The translations under genes were made by a program, and so were the position numbers. Below are positions 23,318 to 32,511 of a stretch of DNA of 64,000 nt, piece after piece. Source of the DNA: Halapricum hydrolyticum (GTDB lineage Archaea > Halobacteriota > Halobacteria > Halobacteriales > Haloarculaceae); contig JAOPKD010000002.1 in the NCBI GenBank assembly GCA_025517565.1, positions 186,001 through 250,000 of the forward strand, given 5' to 3'. Under the pieces are notes generated by a model. It was given only the letters and a program-made list of their open reading frames with translations. It did not search any database and was not told where the DNA came from. Numbering within the stretch: the first letter of the stretch is position 1; the number at the start of each line of letters is the position of its first letter.

Positions 23318-25024
23318 ATGACTGTAGGTCTCGTCGGATCGGGGCCGGCAGCCGAGGCCGTAACTGCCGCGGTTGCCGACGTGGACGTTTCCGTGACCCA
23401 GACAGATCCGTCAGCGTTTGGAAGCGAACAGCTCGGTATCGTCGTCGCGATCGCAGGTGATCGGGCATTCGAACGGGCGAATCGACACGCGATCGAGACG
23501 GAAACACCGTGGATCGCGGTCGAACTCGGCGGCATCGGCGGCTATCCGGTCGTCGACGCCGCAGTCTCCGGGTTCGATCCGACGAGTGGGTGCTACGCGT
23601 GCCTCCAGGGCCGGGTCGGTGCGACCGTCGATCCGGAGGCACAACCGAGTGCCGCACCGGCTGTGCCGATCCAGCGGTTCGCGGGCGCGATCGCGGGCCG
23701 TGCCGCCGCGATGGCAGTCACTGACGGCGATTCGCCGCTGTTCGGACGCGTACAGACGATCCCACAGGCGACCCACCCGCTGCTCGAACTCCCCGGCTGT
23801 CGATGTGGATCGGACCTGTCCCCGGAGTTCGAACGCAACACGTCAGCGGGGACCCTCGAAGACGCCCTCGAGATGGCGGAGCAGGCCGTCGACGAGCGGA
23901 CGGGAATCGTCACCGAGATCGGTGAAGTCGAGTCCTATCCAGCCCCGTACTATCTGGCGCAGGTCTGTGACACCAGCGGATTCAGCGACGCGACGGCCAG
24001 CCGGGAGGCGGCGGGCGTCTCCGACGACTGGAACGAGGCGCTGATGAAGGCACTCGGAGAAGCGCTCGAACGATACTGTGCCGGTGTCTACCGGACCGAC
24101 GACTTCACCGCAGCCGCGGCGGCCGACCTCGACGGTGCAGTCACGCCGTCGCTTTTCGTCTCGCCGGAGCAGCCGGACGACGGTGCGCGACGCCAGTGGG
24201 TGCCCGGCGAGCACCTCCAGAGCGGCGACGACGCCTGGCTCCCGGCGGAACTCGTCTATTATCCCCCGCACGAACAGGACATCCGCCCGGCGATTACGAC
24301 CGGGCTCGGTCTCGAACGCTCGACGGTCGGAGCTATGCTCGCCGGGCTGTACGAGATCGTTGAGCGCGACGCCGCAATGTTGTCGTGGTACTCCACGTTC
24401 GAGCCGCTGGGACTCGAGGTGAGCGACGATCGGTTCGAGGAACTGGCGGCTCGCGCCCGGTCGGAAGACCTGTCGGTGACGCCGCTGTTGTTGACCCAGG
24501 ACATCGACATCCCGGTCGTCGCCGTCGCCGTACACCGGGAGTCAGCGTGGCCGCGGTTCGCGCTCGGATCGGCCGCGGATCTGGATCCCGGGGCCGGCGC
24601 GCGGTCGGCGCTCGCGGAGGCCGTCCAGAACTGGCTCGAACTCGACGGGATGGGCCGCGAGCAGGCAGCCGAGGCAAGCGGCGCGATCGGCTGGTACGCC
24701 GACTTCCCCGAAGAGATCGAAGCGTTCATCGACGTCGACCAGTCGGTGCCGGCCGCTGACGTGGGGCCCGAGGAGTTACCCTCGGGTGAAGACGAACTGG
24801 ATCTGGTTCTCGACCGGCTCGCGGAGGCCGACCTGGACGCGTACGCGACCCGTATCACGACCCGGGACGTCGCGTCGATCGGCTTCGAAGCCGTGCGCGT
24901 GCTTGCCCCGGGCGCACAGCCGCTGTTTTTCGACGACGCGTACTTCGGCGAGCGCGCCAGAACCGTGCCGGAATCGCTCGGGTTCGAACCCCGTCTCGAC
25001 CGGGAACACCACCCGTTCCCCTAG
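23318..25024 (+). CDS. YcaO-domain ATP-dependent cyclodehydratase/thioamidase-like enzyme
   Basis: A 568-residue protein with two parts. Residues about 1-170 look like a reduced E1/ThiF-type docking domain: a Rossmann start [12 protein letters not shown] and a likely zinc site from Cys92-x-x-Cys95 and Cys161-x-Cys163. Residues about 175-568 are a YcaO domain, with ATP-site helices [14 protein letters not shown] (about 241-254), YEIVERDA and [16 protein letters not shown], and a short Pro-containing C-terminus (HHPFP). YcaO enzymes activate backbone amides with ATP to form azolines, thioamides or amidines. No precursor peptide, dehydrogenase or TfuA partner is adjacent, so the substrate is unknown. 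ATG at 23318 is preferred over the GTG 3 nt upstream. Confidence 0.88.
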   Translation: MTVGLVGSGPAAEAVTAAVADVDVSVTQTDPSAFGSEQLGIVVAIAGDRAFERANRHAIETETPWIAVELGGIGGYPVVDAAVSGFDPTSGCYACLQGRVGATVDPEAQPSAAPAVPIQRFAGAIAGRAAAMAVTDGDSPLFGRVQTIPQATHPLLELPGCRCGSDLSPEFERNTSAGTLEDALEMAEQAVDERTGIVTEIGEVESYPAPYYLAQVCDTSGFSDATASREAAGVSDDWNEALMKALGEALERYCAGVYRTDDFTAAAAADLDGAVTPSLFVSPEQPDDGARRQWVPGEHLQSGDDAWLPAELVYYPPHEQDIRPAITTGLGLERSTVGAMLAGLYEIVERDAAMLSWYSTFEPLGLEVSDDRFEELAARARSEDLSVTPLLLTQDIDIPVVAVAVHRESAWPRFALGSAADLDPGAGARSALAEAVQNWLELDGMGREQAAEASGAIGWYADFPEEIEAFIDVDQSVPAADVGPEELPSGEDELDLVLDRLAEADLDAYATRITTRDVASIGFEAVRVLAPGAQPLFFDDAYFGERARTVPESLGFEPRLDREHHPFP

Positions 25025-26169
25025 ATACCGAACGTCGCCCGGATCATGTCACGGGTGCCGGGTCCGAGTCCGACCGCGGCGATCGCCATCAGCAGGACGA
25101 TGGCGTACCGAGGGTTCTCGTCGATGAACTCGTCGTTGAACAGCCAGACGATCGCCAGCGCGACGGCCATCTTCACCAGCAGGAACGGCCAGGAGGTCCC
25201 GATGACGCTGGTCACCGACGACGGGAACACCGTCTCGGTGACCGAGATGATCGTCGCGTTGGCGGGGTGTTTCGGAACGTACTGGAAGGGGAGCCCGAAG
25301 GCGTCCCACCAGTCCGACGCAAGGACGTTCGCGACGCCGTCGATGGCGTGGGCCCAGAGAACGACCAGCCCGATATAGCCCGTGCCGCTGTTGATCTCGG
25401 GGGCAAATCGATCCGCGAGCCAGTACAGCGCGTACGCGATCCCCGTCGCCAACCCGACGGTCACCAGCAAGAACGCGGGGTACTGTCCGATCGATTCCTC
25501 GAGGACGGAGGCGGCGACCAGTCCGGAAAACGTGACGACGAACAGGACCGAGCCGATCGCTCCGAGCACCGGCGGATACGACTCGACGAAGTCGTTGCGT
25601 GACAACCAGACGCTCACCAGCAGTGCCGCGAGCGTGAGGAAGAAGACGGTGAAGTAGATCAGCGGGCTGATGAGCAGCGTGTTCAGCGGATAGCCGATGA
25701 GCTGCTCGCCGCCGTGTGCCGACTGTGCGAGCCAGTTGTTCGCGTCTTCGACGACCCGAAGGGCCCCGCCGAACAGCATGAACGGAACCAGTCCGAAGAA
25801 CAGGTTGCGGTTGCGACCCAGGTGTAGCTGCCTGAGCAACAGCAGGATCCCGATCAGGAAGAACAGCCCGACGATCATATACCCGACCTCCGAAACGAGG
25901 GTGTATCCGGGTTCGGCGACGACCAGCCCCTGATCGGCCGCATTCGAACAGGCCGCCTGTCCGGATTCGAGCGAGACCGAGCCACCGTCGTTGACTGCAC
26001 ACCGTGCGTTGTGCGCGTCGGCGTACACAGGGCCCCAGAAGTACCGCCAGATGAAGCCGTCGTAAACCTGCCGCGGTGCGAGCACCGAGCCGGCCGCGAG
26101 GGCGACGACGCTGGCGAAAAACGTCGCGAGCCACGCGCGGGCAGGTCCGGTTCTATCGATGACGTCCAT
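25021..26169 (-). CDS. DUF63 family polytopic membrane protein
   Basis: A 382-residue protein with about nine predicted membrane helices. Features such as [16 protein letters not shown] in the loop after the third or fourth helix, [22 protein letters not shown] [18 protein letters not shown], and [18 protein letters not shown] fit the archaeal DUF63 family, whose function is unknown. Conserved acidic residues within membrane segments suggest transport or catalysis within the membrane. ATG at 26169 ([13 protein letters not shown]) is chosen over 26301, which would add a non-hydrophobic 44-residue extension. The stop overlaps the YcaO stop region on the other strand by 4 bp. Confidence 0.82.
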   Translation of the reverse strand: MDVIDRTGPARAWLATFFASVVALAAGSVLAPRQVYDGFIWRYFWGPVYADAHNARCAVNDGGSVSLESGQAACSNAADQGLVVAEPGYTLVSEVGYMIVGLFFLIGILLLLRQLHLGRNRNLFFGLVPFMLFGGALRVVEDANNWLAQSAHGGEQLIGYPLNTLLISPLIYFTVFFLTLAALLVSVWLSRNDFVESYPPVLGAIGSVLFVVTFSGLVAASVLEESIGQYPAFLLVTVGLATGIAYALYWLADRFAPEINSGTGYIGLVVLWAHAIDGVANVLASDWWDAFGLPFQYVPKHPANATIISVTETVFPSSVTSVIGTSWPFLLVKMAVALAIVWLFNDEFIDENPRYAIVLLMAIAAVGLGPGTRDMIRATFGI

Positions 26170-26284
26170 GCCGAACACGCCGGGGCGGGGCGTGTTTAGG
26201 TTTCCGGTCGTGGACGGTGCGGACGTCCCCCCAAAGGCAACTCCGAGACCCTTATCCTCGCCGGTAACCAACAGACGAACACGC

Positions 26285-26737
26285 GTGGCTATCACGGACA
26301 AGATCTACGTCAAGAACCACCGTCAACTCGCCTCACAGATGGAAACGAACTTCCCGAAGGGGGCGTTCTCGGGTGCGACGCTGGATCTACTGTTCCAGGG
26401 GGAGAACCTGGCGAAACTCGACGACACGACCCGCGATCGCGTCCTCGATTTCGCCGAGGACTTCCTGGACTGTGACTGTGAAGGAGCACCACACTGTGGC
26501 CATCCCGAACGGAAGTTCATCGCCTATCTGCTGGAACTGCGCGAGACAGGCCTCGGACCACAGGCGATGGTCGACGTGATGAGCGACGAATACATGGTTT
26601 ATGCGTATCCGGGCGACATCCGGTCGTTTCTGGACGATTCGATCAGGCAACTGGAAGCGATCGAGACGCTGGCCGACGTCGACGGGCAACCCGACGCGAC
26701 CGACGCGGCCCGACAGGCGCGAAAACGGCTCCGCTAG
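26285..26737 (+). CDS. Haloarchaeal DUF5814-like protein
   Basis: A 150-residue protein with GTG start at 26285 ([20 protein letters not shown]). It has a Cys cluster [13 protein letters not shown] (about residues 60-72) that could bind zinc or iron, and the motif [21 protein letters not shown] associate this pattern with DUF5814, a haloarchaeal domain also found attached to a DEAD/DEAH helicase; if so, this is a stand-alone copy that may cooperate with that helicase. The function is otherwise unknown. It converges with the ribbon-helix-helix gene, and the stops overlap by 4 bp. Confidence 0.65.
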   Translation: MAITDKIYVKNHRQLASQMETNFPKGAFSGATLDLLFQGENLAKLDDTTRDRVLDFAEDFLDCDCEGAPHCGHPERKFIAYLLELRETGLGPQAMVDVMSDEYMVYAYPGDIRSFLDDSIRQLEAIETLADVDGQPDATDAARQARKRLR

Positions 26738-27156
26738 AGGTCCTCGAAATCGCCGATTCGGTAGGGCTTGTCGTCTTCGTCGCCGTCGAGTTCTTCCAGT
26801 TGGACGACGTCTTCCTGGTCGTTCTCGTCGAGTTGCTGTCTGAGTTCCGTCGCGTAGCGCTTGTACTCTTCCAGTTGCTCCCGGAGGTGGTCGGCTTCGA
26901 GCTCGAGCCGCTCGTGCTCGCGAACGAAGCTCTTTGGAACCTCGATCTTCGGCGGGAAGCTCTGGCTGTCGCTCCCTTCCTCGTCGAGTTCGTGTTCCGG
27001 GACGACCTTCACCTGGCCGTCGTGGGCGACGAGCATGTCGACGTAATCCCGGAAGACGGCCGACAGCGAGATGTCGCGCTCCTCGGCGATGTCACGGAGC
27101 GTCTCGAACTTCTCCTGGCTGACCCGGAAGGAGATCGTCTTGTTTTTGTTGCCCAT
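26734..27156 (-). CDS. Ribbon-helix-helix protein with coiled-coil tail
   Basis: A 140-residue protein. Residues 5-45 form an RHH (CopG-like) DNA-binding domain: TISFRVSQEKFETLRDIAEE supplies strand and helix, then DISLSAVFRDYVDML. Residues about 80-120 are coiled coil (REHERLELEADHLREQLEEY) and the tail is acidic. The architecture resembles CdrL, the longer RHH regulator of the haloarchaeal CdrS-FtsZ2 circuit, but I cannot confirm that and leave the symbol blank. ATG at 27156 is used because it starts the RHH strand directly; a 41-residue extension is basic and unlikely. Confidence 0.78.
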   Translation of the reverse strand: MGNKNKTISFRVSQEKFETLRDIAEERDISLSAVFRDYVDMLVAHDGQVKVVPEHELDEEGSDSQSFPPKIEVPKSFVREHERLELEADHLREQLEEYKRYATELRQQLDENDQEDVVQLEELDGDEDDKPYRIGDFEDL

Positions 27157-27221
27157 GAATGTGTGGATATCGCCCCTCCTGGTACTTAATCGTTTGTCAG
27201 ACGCTCGCACGTTCACCCCGG

Positions 27222-27587
27222 TCACAACGAGAACGAGGCACCAAGCAGTACGGCGTTGATCGTGGCGGCGAGGAGCCACGGCAGTGCCAGTCCTATCGGA
27301 ACGACCGCACCACGCTCGTCGAGCGAGAGGCGCACACCCACGCCGACGACGACGATGAGCAACTTGACGCCCAGAAGGGCAACGATCCCGGCCGCTTCGA
27401 TGGCGGTACGCATCAGCGGATTGGCCTCCGTGAGCCCCACCTGTAGACCGTAATGTGTGAGCACTACGTCCGCGAAAAGCGTCACGAGCAGCACGATCCA
27501 GAGCTGTGGCTCGACAGCAGCGAGGCGGTCGACGACCCGACGATCCCCCTCCGTATGGTTTCCCTGTGATGACAGTCGTATCGACAT
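27222..27587 (-). CDS. Small membrane protein (DUF5658-like)
   Basis: A protein of 121 residues from ATG at 27587 (or 125 from GTG at 27599) with three to four hydrophobic segments. The first has the pattern WIVLLVTLFADVVLTHYGLQ followed by LTEANPLMR, which resembles the DUF5658 family (domain of unknown function with Asp in TM1 and a conserved NP motif in the loop). No enzymatic motif is seen. It lies between the RHH gene and cheF, in the same direction. Confidence 0.65.
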   Translation of the reverse strand: MSIRLSSQGNHTEGDRRVVDRLAAVEPQLWIVLLVTLFADVVLTHYGLQVGLTEANPLMRTAIEAAGIVALLGVKLLIVVVGVGVRLSLDERGAVVPIGLALPWLLAATINAVLLGASFSL

Positions 27588-27717
27588 CGAATCCCCCACG
27601 ATCCGCCCTTATCTGGCGACACGCGACCCCTCTGGGTTCCTACACCCAGACGCGTGGCACCACTCCTCACGGACGGTTCACAGGATATTTTGGTCGGGAG
27701 AAACAAGTACTTTTCCG

Positions 27718-28584
27718 CTACTGTTCGCTCATCGCTTCGCTGGCCATGTTTCGACCCTGCGCGTTGAGCGTCACTTCCGTGCGGGTTCGAACCTTGTCGA
27801 CAGCACCGACCTCGAGCAGGTGCTGATAGATCTCCTCGACCTCGTCGACGTCGATCCCGACGAAATCCGCCATTTCGAAGGGGGAAACGCCGGAGTACAG
27901 CGCCATCAAAACCTGGCTCTCTGCTTCTGAGAGTTCGTAATCGTCCTCTCGACGCTCGACGACGTGCTCGAATAGCGTCGCCAGCACGGTGGTGTGCCGG
28001 GCGTTGCCGGAGAGGTGAGTCTCGACACTGCGATCGTCCTCGTCGGTGTGTTCGACGGCGACGATATCGCGCTCGGCCCCCATGACGGACCCCGTACGCT
28101 CTTCGACCGTCCCGACGTCGTCGATTTCCGCCGTCAGCTGGTCCCCGTCGGGAAACTGAAGTTTGAACACGTCCGCATCGAGGGCGAACTTCGCTTTCGA
28201 CCACGTCGTGTCGTCCTGGACGACACCACCCACGACTGCCGGGTGTTTCGCGAGAACAACGGATCCGCCGAGATTGGCTCGACAGTAGGTCTCGACGAAG
28301 TCGTCTCTGTCAGTCGCCGTGACGACGAGCACGGACGAACCGACGCGAAGGGTCACCGTCCCGGCCGTCTCGATGTCGTCCGGAACGACCGATTCGTCAC
28401 GGGGGATCGTCACTTTCCCGTGCGGGATCACTTGTTTCGAGCCGTCCTGTGCGACGACGAGGCGTTTGTTCGTCAACAGCAATCGACAAGACGTCCAGGA
28501 GGGCTGGTCGACGGGCTCACCGTCCCGCACCACGTCGTAAACGTCACCTGCTGTCTCGAGGAGTTTCCGTTCGTCGCCGCTCAT
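27718..28584 (-). CDS. cheF: Chemotaxis adaptor CheF
   Basis: A 288-residue archaeal CheF-family protein (DUF439). CheF links the chemotaxis proteins CheY, CheC and CheD to the archaellum switch. Features are the N-terminal SCRLLLTNKRLVVAQDGSKQ (PH-like strand), VVLAKHPAVVGGVVQDDTTW, and a C-terminal winged-helix part MALYSGVSPFEMADFVGIDV then YQHLLEVGAVDKVRTRTEVT. The ATG at 28584 gives the family length; a 46-residue upstream extension overlaps the next gene's end and is not conserved. No other che or archaellin gene is in the window, so this copy is separate from any main chemotaxis cluster. Confidence 0.88.
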   Translation of the reverse strand: MSGDERKLLETAGDVYDVVRDGEPVDQPSWTSCRLLLTNKRLVVAQDGSKQVIPHGKVTIPRDESVVPDDIETAGTVTLRVGSSVLVVTATDRDDFVETYCRANLGGSVVLAKHPAVVGGVVQDDTTWSKAKFALDADVFKLQFPDGDQLTAEIDDVGTVEERTGSVMGAERDIVAVEHTDEDDRSVETHLSGNARHTTVLATLFEHVVERREDDYELSEAESQVLMALYSGVSPFEMADFVGIDVDEVEEIYQHLLEVGAVDKVRTRTEVTLNAQGRNMASEAMSEQ

Positions 28585-28669
28585 TGGCCGCCGTTGTACG
28601 AACGTAGGTCGGCAAGCGGTTATAAATCCCGGTCGTGGCGATCGAGATTCAGAACCGGCAGGTCCGCTT

Positions 28670-29665
28670 TCACGGGAGGGACACGGGAGAGACAGCAAAC
28701 AGCATTCGTTGGACGGCCGCATTGATCAGGGGCTGTACCGTGTCGTGCCCTTCGAGAGCAATCGTCACGCGTGTCCCGTCCCGGCTGATCTCGGCGTCGT
28801 CGAGCGCGTTTCCGATAACCTCGTCGTCGACGCGCTGCTCGAGGAGGACCGGGATCGCTTCGGCGTACTCCTTGAGCTGTCGCGCACCGGTCCCGTCGTC
28901 GCCCGTCACCTGCATGACAACTCGCGGTCGGTCGCCGACGGTCGACAGCGAGCCGGCGACGAACCGGACGCTGTCGACCACGTCACGAGAAAACCGCGGT
29001 AGATCGCGTGTGATCGCGTCGATCGTCCGCTCGCCGGCAGCCGTGGCGTCGATCGCGAACGTGACCGGCCCGGACGGGACCCGACCGTACGCCCGCCGGA
29101 CGGCGGGTCGCACGGCGTCGTTCGATCCGGTGTCGGTCGCGACGACGGCGCGCACACCGCCGCCGACGCCGACGACGTGTCGGCCGTCTTCGAGCGTGCC
29201 GACGGTCAGACCGGTCTCTTCGAACGTGTATGCGGGTCGCCCCCCGACGGTGGTTTCGGTCGCTTCGCCGTTCTGTGATTCGATCGCCGAGACCACCTCG
29301 GTGGTCGACCAGCCGGTATCGATCACCGCGCCGGCCACGCCTTCGGCAGGCGTGGCGAAGCCGACTGCCTGCTCGATCTCGCGCGGATCGAGGCCGACCT
29401 GTCCCTCGACGATCGCCGCCAATCCGTTGACGTCAGTCGCAGGCACGGCGTCGTCGAGCAGCGCGCGCAGGGGATCGGCGTCCAGAAGCGCAGCCACGTC
29501 GGCGGTCGCGAACGCCGTCGCGGTCGCAGGCACCGGACCGACCGACGGCGTCGACCCGGATCCCAGCACCGGGATCCGGTCGAGGCACCCGGCGAAACCG
29601 AGTCCGGCAACCGCTCCTGTCGCGCCTCGAAGGACCTCACGACGCGACCGTCGGGAACCATCCAT
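28670..29665 (-). CDS. Tat-type lipoprotein, unknown function
   Basis: A 331-residue secreted protein: SRRSRREVLRGATGAVAGLG with lipobox FAGC (about residue 27). The mature part alternates strands and helices (ADVAALLDADPLRALLDDAV; VVMQVTGDDGTGARQLKEYA) and repeats a pattern of the type seen in substrate-free solute-binding folds, but no family is recognised. The start at 29665 is chosen to keep the twin-arginine close to the N-terminus. It lies 84 bp downstream of ftsZ on the same strand and could be cotranscribed. Confidence 0.7.
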   Translation of the reverse strand: MDGSRRSRREVLRGATGAVAGLGFAGCLDRIPVLGSGSTPSVGPVPATATAFATADVAALLDADPLRALLDDAVPATDVNGLAAIVEGQVGLDPREIEQAVGFATPAEGVAGAVIDTGWSTTEVVSAIESQNGEATETTVGGRPAYTFEETGLTVGTLEDGRHVVGVGGGVRAVVATDTGSNDAVRPAVRRAYGRVPSGPVTFAIDATAAGERTIDAITRDLPRFSRDVVDSVRFVAGSLSTVGDRPRVVMQVTGDDGTGARQLKEYAEAIPVLLEQRVDDEVIGNALDDAEISRDGTRVTIALEGHDTVQPLINAAVQRMLFAVSPVSLP

Positions 29666-29748
29666 GTGACGGGATGTGTCCGCCCGGTACAAGTATCACG
29701 CGTTACACACCCAGAGAAGCAGTCGACGGGGCCGAGCGCGAGGTCCCG

Positions 29749-30900
29749 TTATTCGACGTAGTCGATGTCGTCGCCGAGTTGCTGGGCGGCTTTTTCCTGT
29801 TCGGCCTCGCTCTTGCCGTAGATCTGGGGGCTCTCGACGCCCGTGACGACGATCATCGTCTCCATCTTGCCCTCGTGGTCCTGGTCGACCGACGCGCCCC
29901 AGATGATCCGCGCGTCGGGGTCGATCCGGTCGTAGATCTCCTCGACGACGCCCTCGGCCTCTTCGATGGACATGTCCGGACCGCCGACGACGTTCACCAG
30001 CGCGGAGTTGGCACCGTCGAACTCCACGTCCAGAAGCGGCGAGCGTAGCGCCGAGCGGATCGAATCCTGGGCCTTGTTCTCGCTGTCGGACTCGCCGAGC
30101 CCGATCATCGCGACGCCGCCGTTCTCCATGATCGTGCGGACGTCGGCGAAGTCGACGTTGACCAGTCCGGGCTTGGTGATCAGTTCGGTCATCCCCTTGA
30201 CCGAGCGCATCAGCACGCGGTCACAGATCTTGAACGCGTCCTGCAGGGGCATCGACGGGGCGTAATCGAGCAGCCGGTCGTTGGGCACGACGATGACGGT
30301 ATCCGAGACCGCGCGCAACCGTTCGAGCCCGGCGTCGGCGTTGGCCCGGCGGCGCTCGCCCTCGGCAGTGAACGGGATCGTCACGATCGAGATCGTCAGC
30401 GCGCCCTGCTCCTGGGCGGCCTGGGCGATGACCGGAGCCGAGCCCGTACCGGTCCCGCCGCCGAGACCGGCGGTGACGAACACCATGTCGGAGCCGTCGA
30501 TCGACTGCTGGATGTCCTCGATGTTCTCCTGGGCAGCCTCCTCGCCGATCTTCGGGACCGATCCGGCCCCGCGACCGCCGGTGCGCTTGCGACCCATGAG
30601 GATCTTCGTGTCGGCTTTGACCTCGTCGGCGAGGTGCTGGGCGTCCGTGTTAGCGGCAACGAGCTTCGCGCCGTGGATGCCCTCCTCCATCATGCGCGTG
30701 ACGGTGTTCCCGCCGGCGCCGCCTGTCCCGACGACCGTGATCTTCGTCTCGAGATCCTCTACGACACTGGCCAGCTCTTCGTCGCTCATCTGCCCGGAGG
30801 TCGAGACCTCCTGAGACGACTGTCCGGTGCCGTCCTCGGAAGCCGGCTCCTGGTGTTCCTGCTCGGCTTCCTCCATGGCATCGTCGATGATCGAGTCCAT
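29749..30900 (-). CDS. ftsZ1: Cell division GTPase FtsZ (FtsZ1-like)
   Basis: A 383-residue tubulin-superfamily GTPase that assembles at mid-cell. The N-terminal 45 residues are an acidic, disordered extension. The GTPase core has [25 protein letters not shown], the tubulin signature [19 protein letters not shown], the T6/T7 region [19 protein letters not shown] with [11 protein letters not shown], and the C-terminal domain ending [11 protein letters not shown]. The DDAMEEAE N-terminus and SPQIYG end resemble haloarchaeal FtsZ1 more than FtsZ2. However, the usual secE-nusG partners are not downstream; a lipoprotein is. The start at 30900 sits below a minus-strand TATA (30926-30935). Confidence 0.9.
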   Translation of the reverse strand: MDSIIDDAMEEAEQEHQEPASEDGTGQSSQEVSTSGQMSDEELASVVEDLETKITVVGTGGAGGNTVTRMMEEGIHGAKLVAANTDAQHLADEVKADTKILMGRKRTGGRGAGSVPKIGEEAAQENIEDIQQSIDGSDMVFVTAGLGGGTGTGSAPVIAQAAQEQGALTISIVTIPFTAEGERRRANADAGLERLRAVSDTVIVVPNDRLLDYAPSMPLQDAFKICDRVLMRSVKGMTELITKPGLVNVDFADVRTIMENGGVAMIGLGESDSENKAQDSIRSALRSPLLDVEFDGANSALVNVVGGPDMSIEEAEGVVEEIYDRIDPDARIIWGASVDQDHEGKMETMIVVTGVESPQIYGKSEAEQEKAAQQLGDDIDYVE

Positions 30901-30925
30901 ATTTAAAGGGGGATTGCAGAGCCAC

Positions 30926-30935
30926 ATATTTTATT
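30926..30935 (-). promoter_or_regulatory. TATA box of ftsZ
   Basis: Minus-strand AATAAAATAT, 26-35 nt upstream of the ATG at 30900. It predicts a leaderless transcript. Confidence 0.5.
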
Positions 30936-31161
30936 CTTTGCACCTCGGCTGACGTGCGTCAGACGATAGATTCGAATATGCGATTTCGGAAAATGGTTCA
31001 GACAGAGTAGAGACACGTCGCGAGGGTTCGCGAGAGACGTCCAAGAATCTGGAAACGAAACGGTGGGAACGCCGTCGCCGGGAGCACGATAGCGCCGACG
31101 TGGGGCGACACGACGTCGGTGGATCCGGGTCGGTCCGGAACTGCCGTCGTCCAGGAGTGAG

Positions 31162-32511
31162 CTACGACGTTTCCGGCATCGGAAACCGACGCTCGCGCTC
31201 GACGTGCACGACGTCGGGATCGATCGTCCGACCGTCGATTTCGACCGGTTGTCCGGCCGAGAGCTTCCCGAAGGCCGGTCCTTCGGGGATACCGAGCGTC
31301 GCGGCTTTCTCGGGATCGAACTCCCGTTTGCGTGCGACGACGGCGTGGGGGGTCCGTTCGACCGATTCGTATCTCTCTGTGAGAATCCCGGCGAAGTCGT
31401 CGACGATCGCCGACAGTGTGCTCCCCTCGGCGAGTGCCACCCGGTCGCCGAGTTTCGTGCCGCCTTCGACCGTGTCGAACCCGATCGCCCGCCGTCGGAC
31501 CGCCGCGAGCGCGCGGTCGGGATCGATTCCCTGGACCTCGTCCCGGAGGTCGGCCGGTAACGCGGAGACGACGAGCGATCCCTCGTGGTCGCGGGCCCTG
31601 TCGCCCAGTCGCGCTCCCGCGTCGATCGGCCCGAGCGCGTCTTCGACCCGCTCGACCACCGAGAGCGGGACGCCGGTGGTTTCGTGCGTGAACGTTTCGC
31701 CGACGACGCGGTAGCCCAGCGATTCGATCGCCGAAGCCAGGTCGGGTCGATCGTCGGCCAGCAGCGCATACTCGGCCCCGCTCGCCTCGAACGCGGCCCG
31801 GAGAACCTCGTGGTCAGGCTCGCCCATCGCATCGAGCGCCCAGTCCGCGCCGATGTGACCGATCGCCCAGTCGGTCTCGCGGACGACCCGTTCGAACCGG
31901 GGAGCGTAGTGACCGCCACCGAAGCCGACGAGGTGGCGTCGGGCGTCGTTTTCCCGGGGCGCGTCGGGCGCGATACCGCGGAGGTCGAGGATCGCCTTCG
32001 CGACAGCCCGGGCCGCATCGGGGTCGTCCCACTGTGGTTCGGCGCTGCCGACCTCGACGAACATCGACGGCGTGTCGATGTCGGTCGGACCGTGATGGGT
32101 ACACTCCATGCCGACCTCGTACGCCTCGGGTGCATGGCGTGAGAGTGCCTCGACGACGCTGGCGTGAGCGTTCGGTGCAGCGCGGGCGAAGGCGCCGTCT
32201 TCCCCACCGTACTCGGCCGGGCCGAAGTTACCTGTGTGGTGGGCTGTCAGCAGCTTTCCTGTCTCGCCGGCGTGCTTGGAGGCGAACACGAGAAGGTCGG
32301 GGTCGTCGAAGACTGTGTCGACCGCGTCGAGTTCGAGATGACGGGTCTCGAATTCGCGGAGTTCGACGTCGTCGAGACGGTAGACGTCACCGCCGCCGTC
32401 GGCGTCGGACCGGGTCTCGTCGGCCTCGACATCCCAGTCTGCAAGCGTCAGCAACTGCTCGCCGATGTTTGCGGACGCGCGATCGGCCCGGGAAACGACG
32501 ATTCCGAGCAT
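31162..32511 (-). CDS. dtdA: D-aminoacyl-tRNA deacylase (archaeal type)
   Basis: Zinc-dependent archaeal DTD2/DtdA removes D-amino acids from mischarged tRNA. The 449-residue product has the family hallmarks ADRASANIGEQLL, VFASKHAGETGKLLTAHHTG, ECTHHGPTDIDTPSMFVEVG and VGFGGGHYAPRFERV, the His-rich segments being the active-site and metal region. Typical archaeal DtdA is about 270-440 residues; the C-terminal extension (about 290-449) contains additional repeats of the family's second domain. ATG at 32511 overlaps the stop of the exchanger gene (ATGA), so the two are coupled. Confidence 0.93.
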   Translation of the reverse strand: MLGIVVSRADRASANIGEQLLTLADWDVEADETRSDADGGGDVYRLDDVELREFETRHLELDAVDTVFDDPDLLVFASKHAGETGKLLTAHHTGNFGPAEYGGEDGAFARAAPNAHASVVEALSRHAPEAYEVGMECTHHGPTDIDTPSMFVEVGSAEPQWDDPDAARAVAKAILDLRGIAPDAPRENDARRHLVGFGGGHYAPRFERVVRETDWAIGHIGADWALDAMGEPDHEVLRAAFEASGAEYALLADDRPDLASAIESLGYRVVGETFTHETTGVPLSVVERVEDALGPIDAGARLGDRARDHEGSLVVSALPADLRDEVQGIDPDRALAAVRRRAIGFDTVEGGTKLGDRVALAEGSTLSAIVDDFAGILTERYESVERTPHAVVARKREFDPEKAATLGIPEGPAFGKLSAGQPVEIDGRTIDPDVVHVERERRFPMPETS

